A stretch of 64,000 nt of DNA from Gammaproteobacteria bacterium (GTDB taxonomy: Bacteria > Pseudomonadota > Gammaproteobacteria > Burkholderiales > Thiobacillaceae). Positions 21,903 to 30,413 of the stretch are shown one piece after another. The stretch spans positions 164,620 to 228,619 of the forward strand of contig JAHJNN010000007.1 in NCBI GenBank assembly GCA_018820765.1. Direction: 5' to 3'. Every line of letters begins with the position of its first letter. Position 1 is the first letter of the stretch. The translations under genes and the position numbers were made by a program. The notes under the pieces are model-generated. The model was not told where the DNA came from. It was given only the letters and a program-made list of their open reading frames with translations, and did no database searches.

Positions 21903-22274
21903 ATGCTGCACACGTCGACCGACATCAACCAGCTCATCAACGAACCGGCAGCCGACCCCGATTTCCCCCATGCGCCGTTTGGCTGGACGCGCGAGGAAAG
22001 CCAGAAAAAAGCACGGGAAGAAGGGCTTGAACTCACCGAGGACCATTGGGAAACCATTCGCGCCCTGCAGAGTTATTACGCCCAGCACGAAGACGAAACC
22101 ATCATCAACCTGCGCGATCTGCACGATGCGCTGGACGAGCATTTTCATCAGAAGGGCGGCCTGAAATACCTCTACACCCTGTTTCCGGGCGGACCCATCG
22201 TCCAGAGTTGTCGGCTGTCCGGGCTGAAGGCGCCGTTCATCGCCGCCGACCGCAGCTTCGGCAGCGTCGCCTAG
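21903..22274 (+). CDS. DsrC/TusE-family protein lacking the C-terminal cysteine
   Basis: Protein of 123 aa with the DsrC fold signature: DHWETIRALQSYY, then INLRDLHDALDEHF and GGLKYLYTLFPGGPIVQSC. DsrC proteins carry sulfane sulfur during dissimilatory sulfur metabolism through two C-terminal cysteines 11 residues apart. Here the upstream one (C103) is present but the position 11 residues later is Ala114, and the tail is extended to GSVA. So it is not a standard DsrC or TusE and may be a regulatory or carrier variant. Ribosome site aaggag decides the start. It stands alone. Confidence 0.85.
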   Translation: MLHTSTDINQLINEPAADPDFPHAPFGWTREESQKKAREEGLELTEDHWETIRALQSYYAQHEDETIINLRDLHDALDEHFHQKGGLKYLYTLFPGGPIVQSCRLSGLKAPFIAADRSFGSVA

Positions 22275-22510
22275 TCGCCTGCCGCACTCGCCCGCAAGGC
22301 TGACTGATTCCCGATCCCCCGCGCCGCGTCAGACGGTGCACGGGCGTCCAGCGCCCCCTCACATCCCCTGGCCTGTCCCGAACGTATGCCGGAGCGCGCG
22401 TCCGGTGCTTGATCAAAGCCGATAATCCCCACATACTCGGCAAAACAGGCCGTCGCGCACCCGTTCCGTGAACTTTGTTCAACGCCGACGCCTGGCATGG
22501 AACCCCACGA

Positions 22511-23308
22511 GTGGCTAACTTGACCGCACCGCCCCGGATCGACCTGCAGGACCTGCAACTTGACGACGCGCGCGCCCTGCTGAAGCACGATGCAAGGAAC
22601 AGCGAACAGGAAGCCGGCGAGTCGCCCACCGATTATTTGCAGCGTGTGATCGACGGCCTGTGCGAGCTTTCGCTCAAGGATCCCTTGACCGGCCTCGGCA
22701 ACCGCCGACATTTCTGTTCGGTACTCGAACGTTCCATCGAATCCGTCGCCCGTTCCGGCGAATCGGTGCTGCTGCTGCTGCTGGACATCGACCATTTCAA
22801 GTCCATCAACGACAAGCATGGCCACATGGCCGGCGACCAGGTGCTGCAGGCCGTCGCCAGCTGCCTGGCCCATTGCGTGCGTCCCATGGACACCGTCGCC
22901 CGTTACGGCGGCGAAGAGTTCGCCATCATCCTGCCCAACTGCCGGCCTCTTTTCGGGCGCGCCGTGGCCGAGCGGATTCGCCAAACCGTTGCCTCGCTCT
23001 CGATCCCGGTGGCGCCGCTGCAGAACATCCAGACCACGATCAGCATCGGCGGCGCCTACGCGCCGGAATGGGTACGCTCCACCGCCGATTTGTGGATCGA
23101 GCGCGCCGACCTGCAGCTGTACCGCGCCAAATCCAACGGTCGCGACCAGATTCGCCTGGAGCAGCCCCAGGAGCTTTCGGTCAGCGCGGAAGAAAAAGGC
23201 CTGCTGTTCGGCAACCTCGACATGAACGAGATGGTCGCGCTTGAAGCCGCTTCCGGCGACACGCCCCCCAATGCCGCGGACAAGGCCACGAATCGAGTAA
23301 ACGCATGA
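22511..23308 (+). CDS. Diguanylate cyclase (GGDEF)
   Basis: About 265 aa. A short N-terminal helix region leads to a GGDEF domain with [12 protein letters not shown], the active site GGEEF (about 133-137) and an inhibitory I-site RPMD five residues before it (about 124-127). It should make c-di-GMP and be product-inhibited. No membrane or sensor domain is visible. The start is uncertain: GTG at 22511 or an upstream TTG at 22475. The stop overlaps the start of the next gene by 4 bases, so output may be linked to the FlhG-like ATPase. Confidence 0.88.
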   Translation: MANLTAPPRIDLQDLQLDDARALLKHDARNSEQEAGESPTDYLQRVIDGLCELSLKDPLTGLGNRRHFCSVLERSIESVARSGESVLLLLLDIDHFKSINDKHGHMAGDQVLQAVASCLAHCVRPMDTVARYGGEEFAIILPNCRPLFGRAVAERIRQTVASLSIPVAPLQNIQTTISIGGAYAPEWVRSTADLWIERADLQLYRAKSNGRDQIRLEQPQELSVSAEEKGLLFGNLDMNEMVALEAASGDTPPNAADKATNRVNA

Positions 23309-24135
23309 ATGATCTATTGACCCCCACCGCCGACAGCCAGGACACGGCCAAGGTGCCCCTGAAGCCCCTGGGCAAAGTGCTCGCCGTCACCAGCGGCAAG
23401 GGCGGCGTCGGCAAGACCTTCGTGTCCGCCAACCTCGCCGCCGCCCTGGTCAAACGCGGCTACAAGGTGCTGGTGCTGGACGCCGACCTCGGGCTGGCCA
23501 ATCTCGACGTGGTGCTCAACCTCTATCCCAAGATCACCCTGCACGACGTGTTCACCGGCAAGGCCAAGCTGGAAGAGGCCATCCTCCCGGCCCCGGGCGG
23601 GTTTTCCGTGCTGCTGGCCGGCTCCGGCATGGTCGAGTATTCGCGCCTGACCACCGAAGTGCGCAACGAATTCCTGCGCATCATCAGCGGCCTGGTGCCG
23701 CATTACGATGTCGTGCTGCTGGATACCGGGGCGGGAATTTCGGATGTCGTGCTGTTCGCGGTTTCGCTGGCGTCCGAGGTACTGATGGTGGCCACGCCCG
23801 AGCCCACCTCGCTCACCGATGCCTACGCCACCATCAAGGTGCTGGTGGGCCAGCAGCAGCGGCAGACCGTGCGCGTGATCATCAACCAGTCGGCCCGCCC
23901 GGGCAGCGGCCAGGCCATCACCCATCAGCTGCAGCAGGTGCTCGACCGTTTCGTCGTCACCGAACGCCCGATCCGCCTGATTCACATGGGCGACATTCCG
24001 GTCGACCCCGAAGTGCGCCAGGCGGTGATGCGCCGCCAGCTGATGATGCAGACCACGCCCGGCTGCCCGGCCGGCCTGGCCATCTCGCACATTGCCGGCG
24101 CGCTCGAAAAAAGCGTCATTCCCAAACCGACCTAG
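23305..24135 (+). CDS. MinD/ParA-family ATPase, FlhG (FleN)-like
   Basis: Protein of 276 aa with the deviant Walker A motif SGKGGVGKT (residues 30-38), [17 protein letters not shown] and [10 protein letters not shown]. The sequence resembles FlhG/FleN, which set flagellar number and place, and other MinD-like site-selection proteins. No flagellar gene is visible here, so the partner is open. Coupled to the GGDEF gene by ATGA and convergent with an HDOD gene 12 bases away. Confidence 0.85.
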   Translation: MNDLLTPTADSQDTAKVPLKPLGKVLAVTSGKGGVGKTFVSANLAAALVKRGYKVLVLDADLGLANLDVVLNLYPKITLHDVFTGKAKLEEAILPAPGGFSVLLAGSGMVEYSRLTTEVRNEFLRIISGLVPHYDVVLLDTGAGISDVVLFAVSLASEVLMVATPEPTSLTDAYATIKVLVGQQQRQTVRVIINQSARPGSGQAITHQLQQVLDRFVVTERPIRLIHMGDIPVDPEVRQAVMRRQLMMQTTPGCPAGLAISHIAGALEKSVIPKPT

Positions 24136-24146
24136 CGCCCGATCCC

Positions 24147-24974
24147 CTAGTGTTCGGCTGCGGGGGGCGCCTTCACCAGCGCCATCACCTTGTCCGGCTC
24201 CATTCTCAGCAACGCGGCGACCTCGTGAAAATCGTCCGGCAGGGCGGGATTGTCCCAACCCTGGGCGGAATGCCGTGCCAGATTGACCGCCAGCATCACG
24301 TTGCGCACCCGGGTCGTATTCGCCAGCGCGGGGTCCGTCAGGTTCCGCAGCAGTTCCGGCAGCCGCCAGTCGGTCGTCAAGCGGCGGTGCATATCCGTGC
24401 CGGCGAATCCCAGCACCTGCTGCTGAACGTCCACGCTGCGCAAGGTGTGATCCGCCGCCTGCCGCCTGGCGACCTCGATCATCTGCGCCGGATTGAAACA
24501 CCACATCAGCATTTCGGAGAAGCACGTCAGCAGCGCCGACACGAACACCTCTTCCGCGTGCAGGTCGTGCAGGCGCAAGGCCCAGTCGTATGCGTAGTGC
24601 CCCGCGCGCCGGGCCCGGCGCACGGTCTGCAGGAGATGCACCAGAGCAATCGGGTATTCGCTCAGCATGTCCTCGACCGCCGGCGTCGCCGGCACTTCGC
24701 GAAAAAAGGCGTCCAGGCCCAGCATGAGCAGCGCCTGCTTTACATCGACCAGTTCGTATTTCTGATTGCGATGCTTGTGGGTCTGGAGGTAGCGCAACAG
24801 CTTGACCGTCATCAGCGGATCGTCGGTCACCACATCGGCCACGCTGCGGGCGTTGAGCAGCGTTTCGTCGGCGCGCAGGCGTTCCAGCTCGCGCGCCGTA
24901 TGTCGCAGCACGGGTATTTCAGCCTGCCCGAATATAGCAAGCCAGGTTTCCAGGCTTTTCGGCTGCTGCGGCAT
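24147..24974 (-). CDS. HDOD-domain signalling protein
   Basis: Protein of 275 aa. An N-terminal stretch (QAEIPVLRHTARELERL) and the helical core with ALLMLGLDAFF resemble HDOD domains, which are non-catalytic relatives of HD phosphohydrolases found in signalling. No HD metal pair is evident. Convergent with the FlhG-like gene. Role probably in motility or c-di-GMP signalling (inference). Confidence 0.75.
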   Translation of the reverse strand: MPQQPKSLETWLAIFGQAEIPVLRHTARELERLRADETLLNARSVADVVTDDPLMTVKLLRYLQTHKHRNQKYELVDVKQALLMLGLDAFFREVPATPAVEDMLSEYPIALVHLLQTVRRARRAGHYAYDWALRLHDLHAEEVFVSALLTCFSEMLMWCFNPAQMIEVARRQAADHTLRSVDVQQQVLGFAGTDMHRRLTTDWRLPELLRNLTDPALANTTRVRNVMLAVNLARHSAQGWDNPALPDDFHEVAALLRMEPDKVMALVKAPPAAEH

Positions 24975-25103
24975 TGTTTCTCCACGACGACACGTCGGAC
25001 TGATCTATAGCAAGCGCGCTAACCCGATACGGATACTTGTCTAATCGGTGCGTGCCGCCGTAACTTGAGTCCGCCGGGCCGGACCGCCTGCTGATTCACG
25101 ACA

Positions 25104-25580
25104 CTAGTGCATGTAGGCGAAGCCTTCTTCCTGCTGCAGCCGAACGATTTCCGCATCGGCCATCGGCACCATCCTGACGAAGCCGTGGATATCCTCGGGC
25201 TTGAAGCCCTGAAGGTGGGCGGCCGCCCTGCACATCCGGAACTCGACCACCTCCCCCACGGAGAGGCTCTGGGCCCGATGCATCAGGCCCTTGTTTTTTG
25301 CATAGTTCCCGATCGCAAAAAACGGAATGGCACCCCCATGCAGCACGATCACGATTTTGTGGTCGAGCGGATCGGCGCCGTTCAGCACGCTGATGAGGCT
25401 TGCCCGGTCGAGCACGCTCGTCAGGCCGGCAGGCGACCCCGACGTCGTATCGAACACCACCTTCTGTCCGCGATAGGTTTGCTCGATTTCGGTGGCACTG
25501 CCCCACGGGGCCGTGTCGTTCGCATGCCCCGCATGCGCCGTCAGCACAAGCATCGGTATGAGGAGACATTCCCACTTCAT
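25104..25580 (-). CDS. Exported DsrE-like protein
   Basis: Protein of 158 aa with a signal peptide ending AHAGHA. The mature part (HKIVIVLHGGAIPFFAIGNY, later FRMCRAAAHLQGF) matches the DsrE/DsrF-like fold, with the conserved Cys in the FRMC position. Cytoplasmic relatives handle sulfane sulfur; exported versions are common in sulfur oxidisers but their role is not defined. Start chosen before the signal peptide (MKWECLLIP). Confidence 0.8.
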   Translation of the reverse strand: MKWECLLIPMLVLTAHAGHANDTAPWGSATEIEQTYRGQKVVFDTTSGSPAGLTSVLDRASLISVLNGADPLDHKIVIVLHGGAIPFFAIGNYAKNKGLMHRAQSLSVGEVVEFRMCRAAAHLQGFKPEDIHGFVRMVPMADAEIVRLQQEEGFAYMH

Positions 25581-25648
25581 TGACGCACTCCAATCAGGGG
25601 TTGGCCGTGAACGGCTGAAGCTATCGTCTGACGCGCAACGGTCGCGGC

Positions 25649-25903
25649 TTATTTGAGGTTGTGGGACGAGAACAGCAGCACCTGCCCCGCGACGAAGCTC
25701 ACCTTGATGGAACGTTCTTCGTCGCCCCACAGGCAGTTGCGCACCCCCATCACGTCGTCGCATTCGTCGGGTGGACCGATCAGCTGGGTGACCTCGTCGT
25801 AGCTCATGCCCACGGCGATCTTGCCGTAGTTCTCCAACGTGACCCTGCTACAGCCGAGCATCGCCAGCAGCAGGCCCATTGCAATAACGGTACGGATTTT
25901 CAT
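25649..25903 (-). CDS. Small lipoprotein, BamE/DUF3862-like
   Basis: Protein of 84 aa with a lipoprotein signal (MKIRTVIAMGLLLAMLGCS). The mature part, YGKIAVGMSYDEVTQLIGPP followed by a short beta sheet, has the small-protein fold shared by BamE and DUF3862 proteins. Two cysteines (DECDD, RNCLW) could form a disulfide. Same strand as the DsrE-like gene, 68 bases upstream of it. Confidence 0.8.
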   Translation of the reverse strand: MKIRTVIAMGLLLAMLGCSRVTLENYGKIAVGMSYDEVTQLIGPPDECDDVMGVRNCLWGDEERSIKVSFVAGQVLLFSSHNLK

Positions 25904-25943
25904 GCGATTCTCCAGACAGACCGGTACGGACCGGAATCCTGAC

Positions 25944-25976
25944 ACAAAAAAACGTGGGCGGTTGCCCGCCCACGTT
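25944..25976 (-). terminator. Terminator of the Spy-like gene
   Basis: An 11-bp perfect stem (25951-25961 with 25966-25976, arms aacgtgggcgg / ccgcccacgtt) with loop ttgc. On the minus strand it is followed by a T-run, so it ends the Spy-like gene at 26000 before the lipoprotein gene. Confidence 0.88.
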
Positions 25977-25999
25977 CGACTCGATATGCCGCCTGCCGA

Positions 26000-26500
26000 T
26001 CAGACGTGGCGACGGGGGTGCTGGCCGCGGTGGCCGCGGGTCAGCGCTTCGGCGTCGAACACCTTCTGCTGCGCCGGCGTCAGCTGGGCATAGAAGGTCT
26101 TGACCGCCTCGGCACGCTCGGCCATTCTGGCGCGGCGCGCTTCCGACATCGCCATCATCTTGTCCATGCGCTCGGGGGTGCTCAGCTTGGCGAACTCGGC
26201 GCGCATCGCCTGCCGGTCGCCGCCCAGGCGGTGCATGCCGGGCTGGCTGGCGCTGGCAAAGGCATTCCAGGCCGCTTCCTGCTCGGGTGCCAGCTTCAGC
26301 TTGTCCTTCAATTCGGACAGATGCGCGGCACGGCGTTCGCCCCTGGCGTCGGCTTTCTGCCCGTGGCGGGCTTCGCAGCCGGGCTTGCCGGCCGCGGCGC
26401 TGTCGGGCATCGCAAAGGACGAGGCCGCCAGAATGCCGCTGCCGGCTAGCAGCCCCACCATCAGGGCACTTTTGGTCAAAAGGGCTCGGTTCGATTTCAT
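26000..26500 (-). CDS. Spy/CpxP-like periplasmic LTXXQ protein
   Basis: Protein of 166 aa. A signal peptide ends near ASSFA; the mature part is helical and basic with LKLAPEQEAAWNAF and the LTPAQQ motif near the C-terminus, as in Spy/CpxP ATP-independent chaperones. The start MKSNRALLTKSALMVG at 26500 gives a clean signal; longer extensions do not. Upstream DNA has three ATGTAAC copies. Confidence 0.8.
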   Translation of the reverse strand: MKSNRALLTKSALMVGLLAGSGILAASSFAMPDSAAAGKPGCEARHGQKADARGERRAAHLSELKDKLKLAPEQEAAWNAFASASQPGMHRLGGDRQAMRAEFAKLSTPERMDKMMAMSEARRARMAERAEAVKTFYAQLTPAQQKVFDAEALTRGHRGQHPRRHV

Positions 26501-26576
26501 TGCATTCTCCTTCAGAGAGGTTGTCGAAACAGCCGACACCCCAACGGCGCGGCATGCAATGCATTCTGGGGACGCG

Positions 26577-26635
26577 ATGTAACCCCGGGATGTCGGGTGC
26601 CGGCGAAGATGTAACTGCTTGTATCCGAATGTAAC
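26577..26635. promoter_or_regulatory. Three direct ATGTAAC repeats upstream of the Spy-like gene
   Basis: The 7-mer atgtaac occurs at 26577, 26609 and 26629 in the 232-base divergent spacer between the Spy-like gene and the exported-protein gene at 26733. Tandem TGTAAC-like words are typical of OmpR/PhoB-family response-regulator sites; that is an inference, and the spacings (32 and 20) are not the strict 11. Confidence 0.35.
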
Positions 26636-26732
26636 GCGCCGCGCCTGAATTTCTTCGCCGCCGGAATAAATCCCCACCGCAACTGTTAGCGCCTATGGGA
26701 CGCCTCCCGTCCCCTAACCTCAAGGAGTAGAC

Positions 26733-27368
26733 ATGAACACGCATACAGTGAAATGGGGCCTGCTCGGCATGGCCGCAATTTTTACCGCAGTTTCAAGTGC
26801 CGGCGCGCTGGCAGGCGAAAACGAACGCAGCGTCGAAGTCAAAATGTTCGCCCCCCAGAGCGGCGACCATGTCGGCATCGGCGGACGCGGCTGGTTCGTC
26901 GACCTCGCGATTTCCTACGACCACCCGCTGCCGGCGACCGGCTTCACCGGCTTCCAGTTGACGGGGCCGGGCGCGCACAACAACGTGGCGCCCTTTCCAG
27001 GCACCTTCTCAACCGGCGCCGACGACCGCCTGCCCGGCCTGATCGTGCTCCTCGACACCACTCTCGGGGGCGCAAAAAGCTGCCAGAACATCGCCAACCT
27101 GTTCAATCTCACCGGCGTGACCGACATCCAGGACGACTCGACCGAACTGTGGGACACCTGGCTCGTCGGCGCACCCAACTTCGGCGTCAACACGGTGAGC
27201 CACATTCTGGTGGCGGTGGCGGCCGACCTGAACGGCGACGGCGTCTTCAACGACGCTCCCGCAGCGATCCCCGATGCCAACGCCGACGGCCTATGCGACA
27301 AGCGCGATCTCAAGGCCTTCGGGCTCGCATCGAACATCGAAAAAGCGCGCTTCTTCATCAATCCCTGA
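26733..27368 (+). CDS. Exported protein with calcium-loop-like motifs
   Basis: Protein of 211 aa with a signal peptide ending near GALAG. Not recognised as a named family. Two Asp-rich loops near the C-terminus (DLNGDGVFND and DANADGLCDKRDL) resemble calcium-binding dockerin or EF-hand-like loops. The middle part is rich in Gly and Asn. Ribosome site aaggag lies 7 bases before the ATG. A GC-rich hairpin follows. Confidence 0.75.
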   Translation: MNTHTVKWGLLGMAAIFTAVSSAGALAGENERSVEVKMFAPQSGDHVGIGGRGWFVDLAISYDHPLPATGFTGFQLTGPGAHNNVAPFPGTFSTGADDRLPGLIVLLDTTLGGAKSCQNIANLFNLTGVTDIQDDSTELWDTWLVGAPNFGVNTVSHILVAVAADLNGDGVFNDAPAAIPDANADGLCDKRDLKAFGLASNIEKARFFINP

Positions 27369-27402
27369 ACTGCCCGCCCCGCTGAACCCCCCGCTCAAAA
27401 TG

Positions 27403-27438
27403 GCCGGCCCGCGTTTCCGGAACGGAAGCCGGGCCGGC
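27403..27438 (+). terminator. Terminator-like hairpin
   Basis: A 9-bp stem (gccggcccg / cgggccggc) closed over an internal ttccggaa palindrome, 35 bases after the exported-protein stop. The T-run after it is weak (ttgtg), so it could be a terminator or a stabilising hairpin. Confidence 0.5.
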
Positions 27439-27569
27439 TTGTGCGCTGGCTTGCCGCTGGCTCTGGCGCCTCCTGCTCTTCCCGTCCGCAAGCCGCGGCT
27501 CGATCCGACCCACTTGAAGTCCTCCGGATCGGGTATCGTTTGGGTTCAGCCATTGAAAGGAGCCACGGA

Positions 27570-27725
27570 TTGAAGCCGAACTATCAGTACGAAAAGCGAC
27601 AACGCGAGATGGAGAAGAAAAAAAAGAAGGCCGAAAAAGAGTTGAAGAAGGCGGCGTCTGCCGAAGCGCCCCAAGCCGAGACGCCTCCGGCAACAGAAAC
27701 GCCCGTCCCGCCGGCAGAGCAGTGA
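27570..27725 (+). CDS. Small Lys/Glu-rich protein
   Basis: A 51-aa protein starting with TTG after a good ribosome site (aaagg). It is a charged helix (KRQREMEKKKKKAEKELKK) followed by a Pro/Ala/Glu tail. Small proteins of this type are often annotated as hypothetical in betaproteobacteria. A terminator follows 3 bases after the stop, supporting that it is real. Confidence 0.6.
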   Translation: MKPNYQYEKRQREMEKKKKKAEKELKKAASAEAPQAETPPATETPVPPAEQ

Positions 27726-27727
27726 AA

Positions 27728-27759
27728 AAGGGTCATCTCCGGATGACCCTTCTTGTTTT
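27728..27759 (+). terminator. Rho-independent terminator
   Basis: Perfect 10-bp stem aagggtcatc / gatgaccctt, loop tccg, then tcttgtttt. It ends the small Lys-rich gene. Confidence 0.85.
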
Positions 27760-27925
27760 CAGAGCAGGCAGGCGCCACCTGTCTCCGATACAAGACAAAA
27801 AAGGGGCTTTTCTTACAATGGCTTGTTGATCAAACCGCCATTCATGTCGCCCGTAGGCGACGAAAAGAATCCGTCCCGCATTCCAGAATTCATCCCAACC
27901 GATTGAAAAGTAAGGAACATCTGCT

Positions 27926-27943
27926 TTGGCACGGCCTGTGCAA
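27926..27943 (+). promoter_or_regulatory. Sigma-54-type promoter
   Basis: The sequence ttggcacggcctgtgcaa has GG at 27928-27929 and GC at 27940-27941, the exact 10-base spacing of -24/-12 promoters, and matches TGGCACG-N4-TTGCA with one mismatch. It lies about 60 bases before the start of the small exported protein at 28001. A matching activator was not seen here. Confidence 0.55.
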
Positions 27944-28000
27944 TAGAAAACTTGGCTTGTCGAAATGCAAGCCACCTCTATACACAGAAGGAGTATCGCA

Positions 28001-28330
28001 ATGAAGCAGCATGTCCAGCAGATCCGTATCAGACTTTTGACCGCGATCATGGCAGGGGCCGGCGTCGGCTTTGCCGCTGCCGCCACGGCGGCGGGCGGCG
28101 GGATTAGCGCTGGGGCCGGGGTCGCAGCACTTGGCACGCCACTGGCCGGCGGCGCTGCCGATGCGCACCTCGACGCCTATGTCAGCGCCAACACCCCGTG
28201 GCGCAACGGGGCGGCCGGGGGTGGACGCCGCGCCGCAGCGCGCATGGGCGCGAACGGCGATGGACTTGAGCAATCGACCGTGGCCGAGTTCGAGGCCGCC
28301 GCACCGGTCAAACGCCCGGCCCCGCGCTGA
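28001..28330 (+). CDS. Small exported Gly/Ala-rich protein
   Basis: Protein of 109 aa; the signal peptide ends near AAATAAG, followed by a Gly/Ala-rich mature part and a basic tail (VKRPAPR). Start MKQHVQQ has a strong ribosome site (gaaggag). The family is unknown. It follows a sigma-54-type promoter and precedes the HiPIP gene by 105 bases, which contain a long-looped inverted repeat (gaagccgcttc / gaagcggcttt). Confidence 0.7.
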   Translation: MKQHVQQIRIRLLTAIMAGAGVGFAAAATAAGGGISAGAGVAALGTPLAGGAADAHLDAYVSANTPWRNGAAGGGRRAAARMGANGDGLEQSTVAEFEAAAPVKRPAPR

Positions 28331-28435
28331 AGCCGCTTCGCGAGACGGGGACGGCCGGGTTTTCGAACCTGTCTGGTTCGGAAGCGGCTTTCACCGTAAC
28401 GGGGATCCACCCCGCCGCTCGTCAAGGAGATCGAC

Positions 28436-28858
28436 ATGAACTGGAAAATCCTCACCAACCGCCGGAAGCCCTCCACCTCCCTCGCTCCCCTCGCGGAAGC
28501 AGACGTCCCGCCCCGCCGGATCGTGCTGCGCGGCGCTCTGGCGGCCGGCTGCAGCCTGCTGTTCCCGGCCGTATTGACGGGCTGCGACAGCCGGAAGGAA
28601 AGCGGCACAGGCAGCATGCCAGCCGCCCCCGAACCGGAATCAGCGGCCCCGGCCAGCCCGGCGCCCGGGATGGAATCAGCCGCCCCGGCGGCGCCGACAA
28701 AAGTTTCGCAGGCCAGCGTGCAATACCAGACGCAGCCGAAGGGCGATCAGAAGTGCGCCACCTGCATGCACTTCATTGCCGAGTCGAACACCTGCAAACT
28801 GGTCGAAGGCGATATCAGCCCGGAAGGGTGGTGCACCCTCTGGGCCAAGGCGGCCTGA
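28436..28858 (+). CDS. High-potential iron-sulfur protein (HiPIP)
   Basis: Protein of 140 aa. The last 45 residues have the HiPIP cysteine pattern C107-x2-C110-x9-C120-x12-C133 (CATCMHF, NTCKLVEG, GWCTLW) that binds one [4Fe-4S] cluster at high potential. The N-terminus has a twin-arginine stretch (PPRRIVLRGALAAG), fitting Tat export with the cluster inserted, then a Pro/Ala spacer. HiPIPs carry electrons in the periplasm of phototrophs, sulfur and iron oxidisers. A terminator follows. Confidence 0.9.
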   Translation: MNWKILTNRRKPSTSLAPLAEADVPPRRIVLRGALAAGCSLLFPAVLTGCDSRKESGTGSMPAAPEPESAAPASPAPGMESAAPAAPTKVSQASVQYQTQPKGDQKCATCMHFIAESNTCKLVEGDISPEGWCTLWAKAA

Positions 28859-28881
28859 GCCGCGGCTGTCGGCGGCACGGG

Positions 28882-28905
28882 CAGGCCGGCCCGGCCTGAT
28901 TTTTT
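28882..28905 (+). terminator. Rho-independent terminator after HiPIP
   Basis: Seven-bp stem caggccg / cggcctg with a 3-base loop, followed by a and six T residues. Confidence 0.8.
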
Positions 28906-28926
28906 GTGCCTGTCACCCCTCGCCGC

Positions 28927-29385
28927 TCACTGATAGGTTCGTCCGCCGTGCCTGATCCAGCCTGCCGGGTGGCGTCCCTGCGGATCGTGATGCGTCCAGT
29001 GAATCACGCCGCCTTTCGGGTTCCATTCGTACTCGCCGTAAAAGGCCACCGTGTCCCCCGTGCGCAGCGCGTCGATGCGCGGCGCCAGATCGATGTTGTG
29101 CGACACCAGCAGCGTGTGCCCGGATTCCAGCCGAACGATGAAGCGCTGATGGCGGCTGCCGTTCGTGTCGTCCGCCAGCATCTTGATCACCGTGCCCTGC
29201 CCTTCGAGCTGCTGGTTGCCCAGGCGGTTGGCGAACGCGCGTGCGACGGCGGCATCGCCGCTGCGCACATCCGCCGCCGCGCTGGACTGGGCGGCGGCAT
29301 CGAGCCGGTCTGGCGTGGCGGGGACCGGGGCGAGCGAGAAATACGCGGCGGCGGCGAGCGCGGCAATCAGAAGCAGTTTGTTCAT
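28927..29385 (-). CDS. DUF3465-like exported protein
   Basis: Protein of 152 aa with an N-terminal signal or anchor (MNKLLLIAALAAAAYFSLAP). The C-terminal half (GQGTVIKMLADDTNGSRHQR, later HWTHHDPQGRHPAGWIRH) matches the DUF3465 family of small exported proteins, an OB-like fold with conserved His residues. Function unknown. Divergent from the PDC sensor-like gene. Confidence 0.8.
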   Translation of the reverse strand: MNKLLLIAALAAAAYFSLAPVPATPDRLDAAAQSSAAADVRSGDAAVARAFANRLGNQQLEGQGTVIKMLADDTNGSRHQRFIVRLESGHTLLVSHNIDLAPRIDALRTGDTVAFYGEYEWNPKGGVIHWTHHDPQGRHPAGWIRHGGRTYQ

Positions 29386-29473
29386 GACAGCTAGCGGAAA
29401 GAATGAAGGGAACGACACCTTGCAACAGAATAAATCGAATCCGGCTCCTTTGATTCCTGCGAACGATGAAAGC

Positions 29474-30409
29474 ATGAAACGTTCATGGAAAGACAGCATC
29501 CATCAGCAGCGGGCGGAACTGGCGCACCTGCTGCGCGAGCCGCTGCGGCAACTGGCCGAGCGGCTCGCGCCGGCGTGGGGCGATCGCGATGCGCTGGATG
29601 CCGTTCTGGCGGCGCACTTCTCCAGCATTCCGCATTGCTCGACCCTGTACTGCGTGGACATGGACGGGGTGCAGGTATGCAACAACGTCGGCCCGACGGG
29701 GGGGGTGCCCGGGTATGTCGGAAGCGACCGCTCGCAGCGCCCCTACATGCAGGAAACTGTGCCGGGCTGGGGGTTCCTGCTCTCGGATGCCTACATCGGC
29801 CAGAACGAGCACCGCCCCTCGCTCACTGCGCTCCAGGGGGTGTACCGCGATTCCCTGACCGTGGGTTATCTCGGCGCCAACTTCGACTTGCGCGATCTGC
29901 CGGTGACGTCCGAACTCTACGAAGAGCCGGACAACTGGCGCCAGGTGAAGGGCGATCCGGCGATTCGCGGCACGGTGTTCCAGCAAAGCCGGGTGGAAAG
30001 CCCGATGGATAGCAAGCTGGAACAGGCGCTGTCCATCCTGGAGGAACTGCTGACCGAGCGCGGCGTGTTTCAGTGCCAGATCCATTTTTCCAGCAGCCTG
30101 GCCACCATCTGGACGCTGGACGATCCCTTGCGTTACCGTATTCTGGATCCCGAGGCCATGAGCGACCCGGACATCTGCCTGATCTATCCGCCGCGCGCCT
30201 ATCCGCCCGATGCCGCGATCCCTCCGGACGAAATCGGGCGCATCCTGAGTACCCTGCAGGCCTTGCGCCTGGCCGATCCGACGATCTATCTGCGCATGGC
30301 TTCGATCAACATTTTCAATGGCATGGTGAGCGCGACCTTTTCCTGCGACGGCTCGCATTACATGCCGCACGGCGAGTTCCTCACCAAGGACACCGCGTTC
30401 TGGTTCTGA
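29474..30409 (+). CDS. PDC sensor-like cytoplasmic protein
   Basis: Protein of 311 aa. The first part (residues about 40-150: CSTLYCVDMDGVQVCNNVGP, then SQRPYMQETVPGWGFLLSD and GYLGANFDLRDLP) resembles a PDC/Cache ligand-binding domain, but no membrane segment flanks it and no output domain follows. The C-terminal 150 residues are not recognised. The start is uncertain; an in-frame ATG 90 bases upstream exists. It precedes an SDR gene by 4 bases and is probably in an operon with it. Confidence 0.65.
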   Translation: MKRSWKDSIHQQRAELAHLLREPLRQLAERLAPAWGDRDALDAVLAAHFSSIPHCSTLYCVDMDGVQVCNNVGPTGGVPGYVGSDRSQRPYMQETVPGWGFLLSDAYIGQNEHRPSLTALQGVYRDSLTVGYLGANFDLRDLPVTSELYEEPDNWRQVKGDPAIRGTVFQQSRVESPMDSKLEQALSILEELLTERGVFQCQIHFSSSLATIWTLDDPLRYRILDPEAMSDPDICLIYPPRAYPPDAAIPPDEIGRILSTLQALRLADPTIYLRMASINIFNGMVSATFSCDGSHYMPHGEFLTKDTAFWF

Positions 30410-30413
30410 TCCG

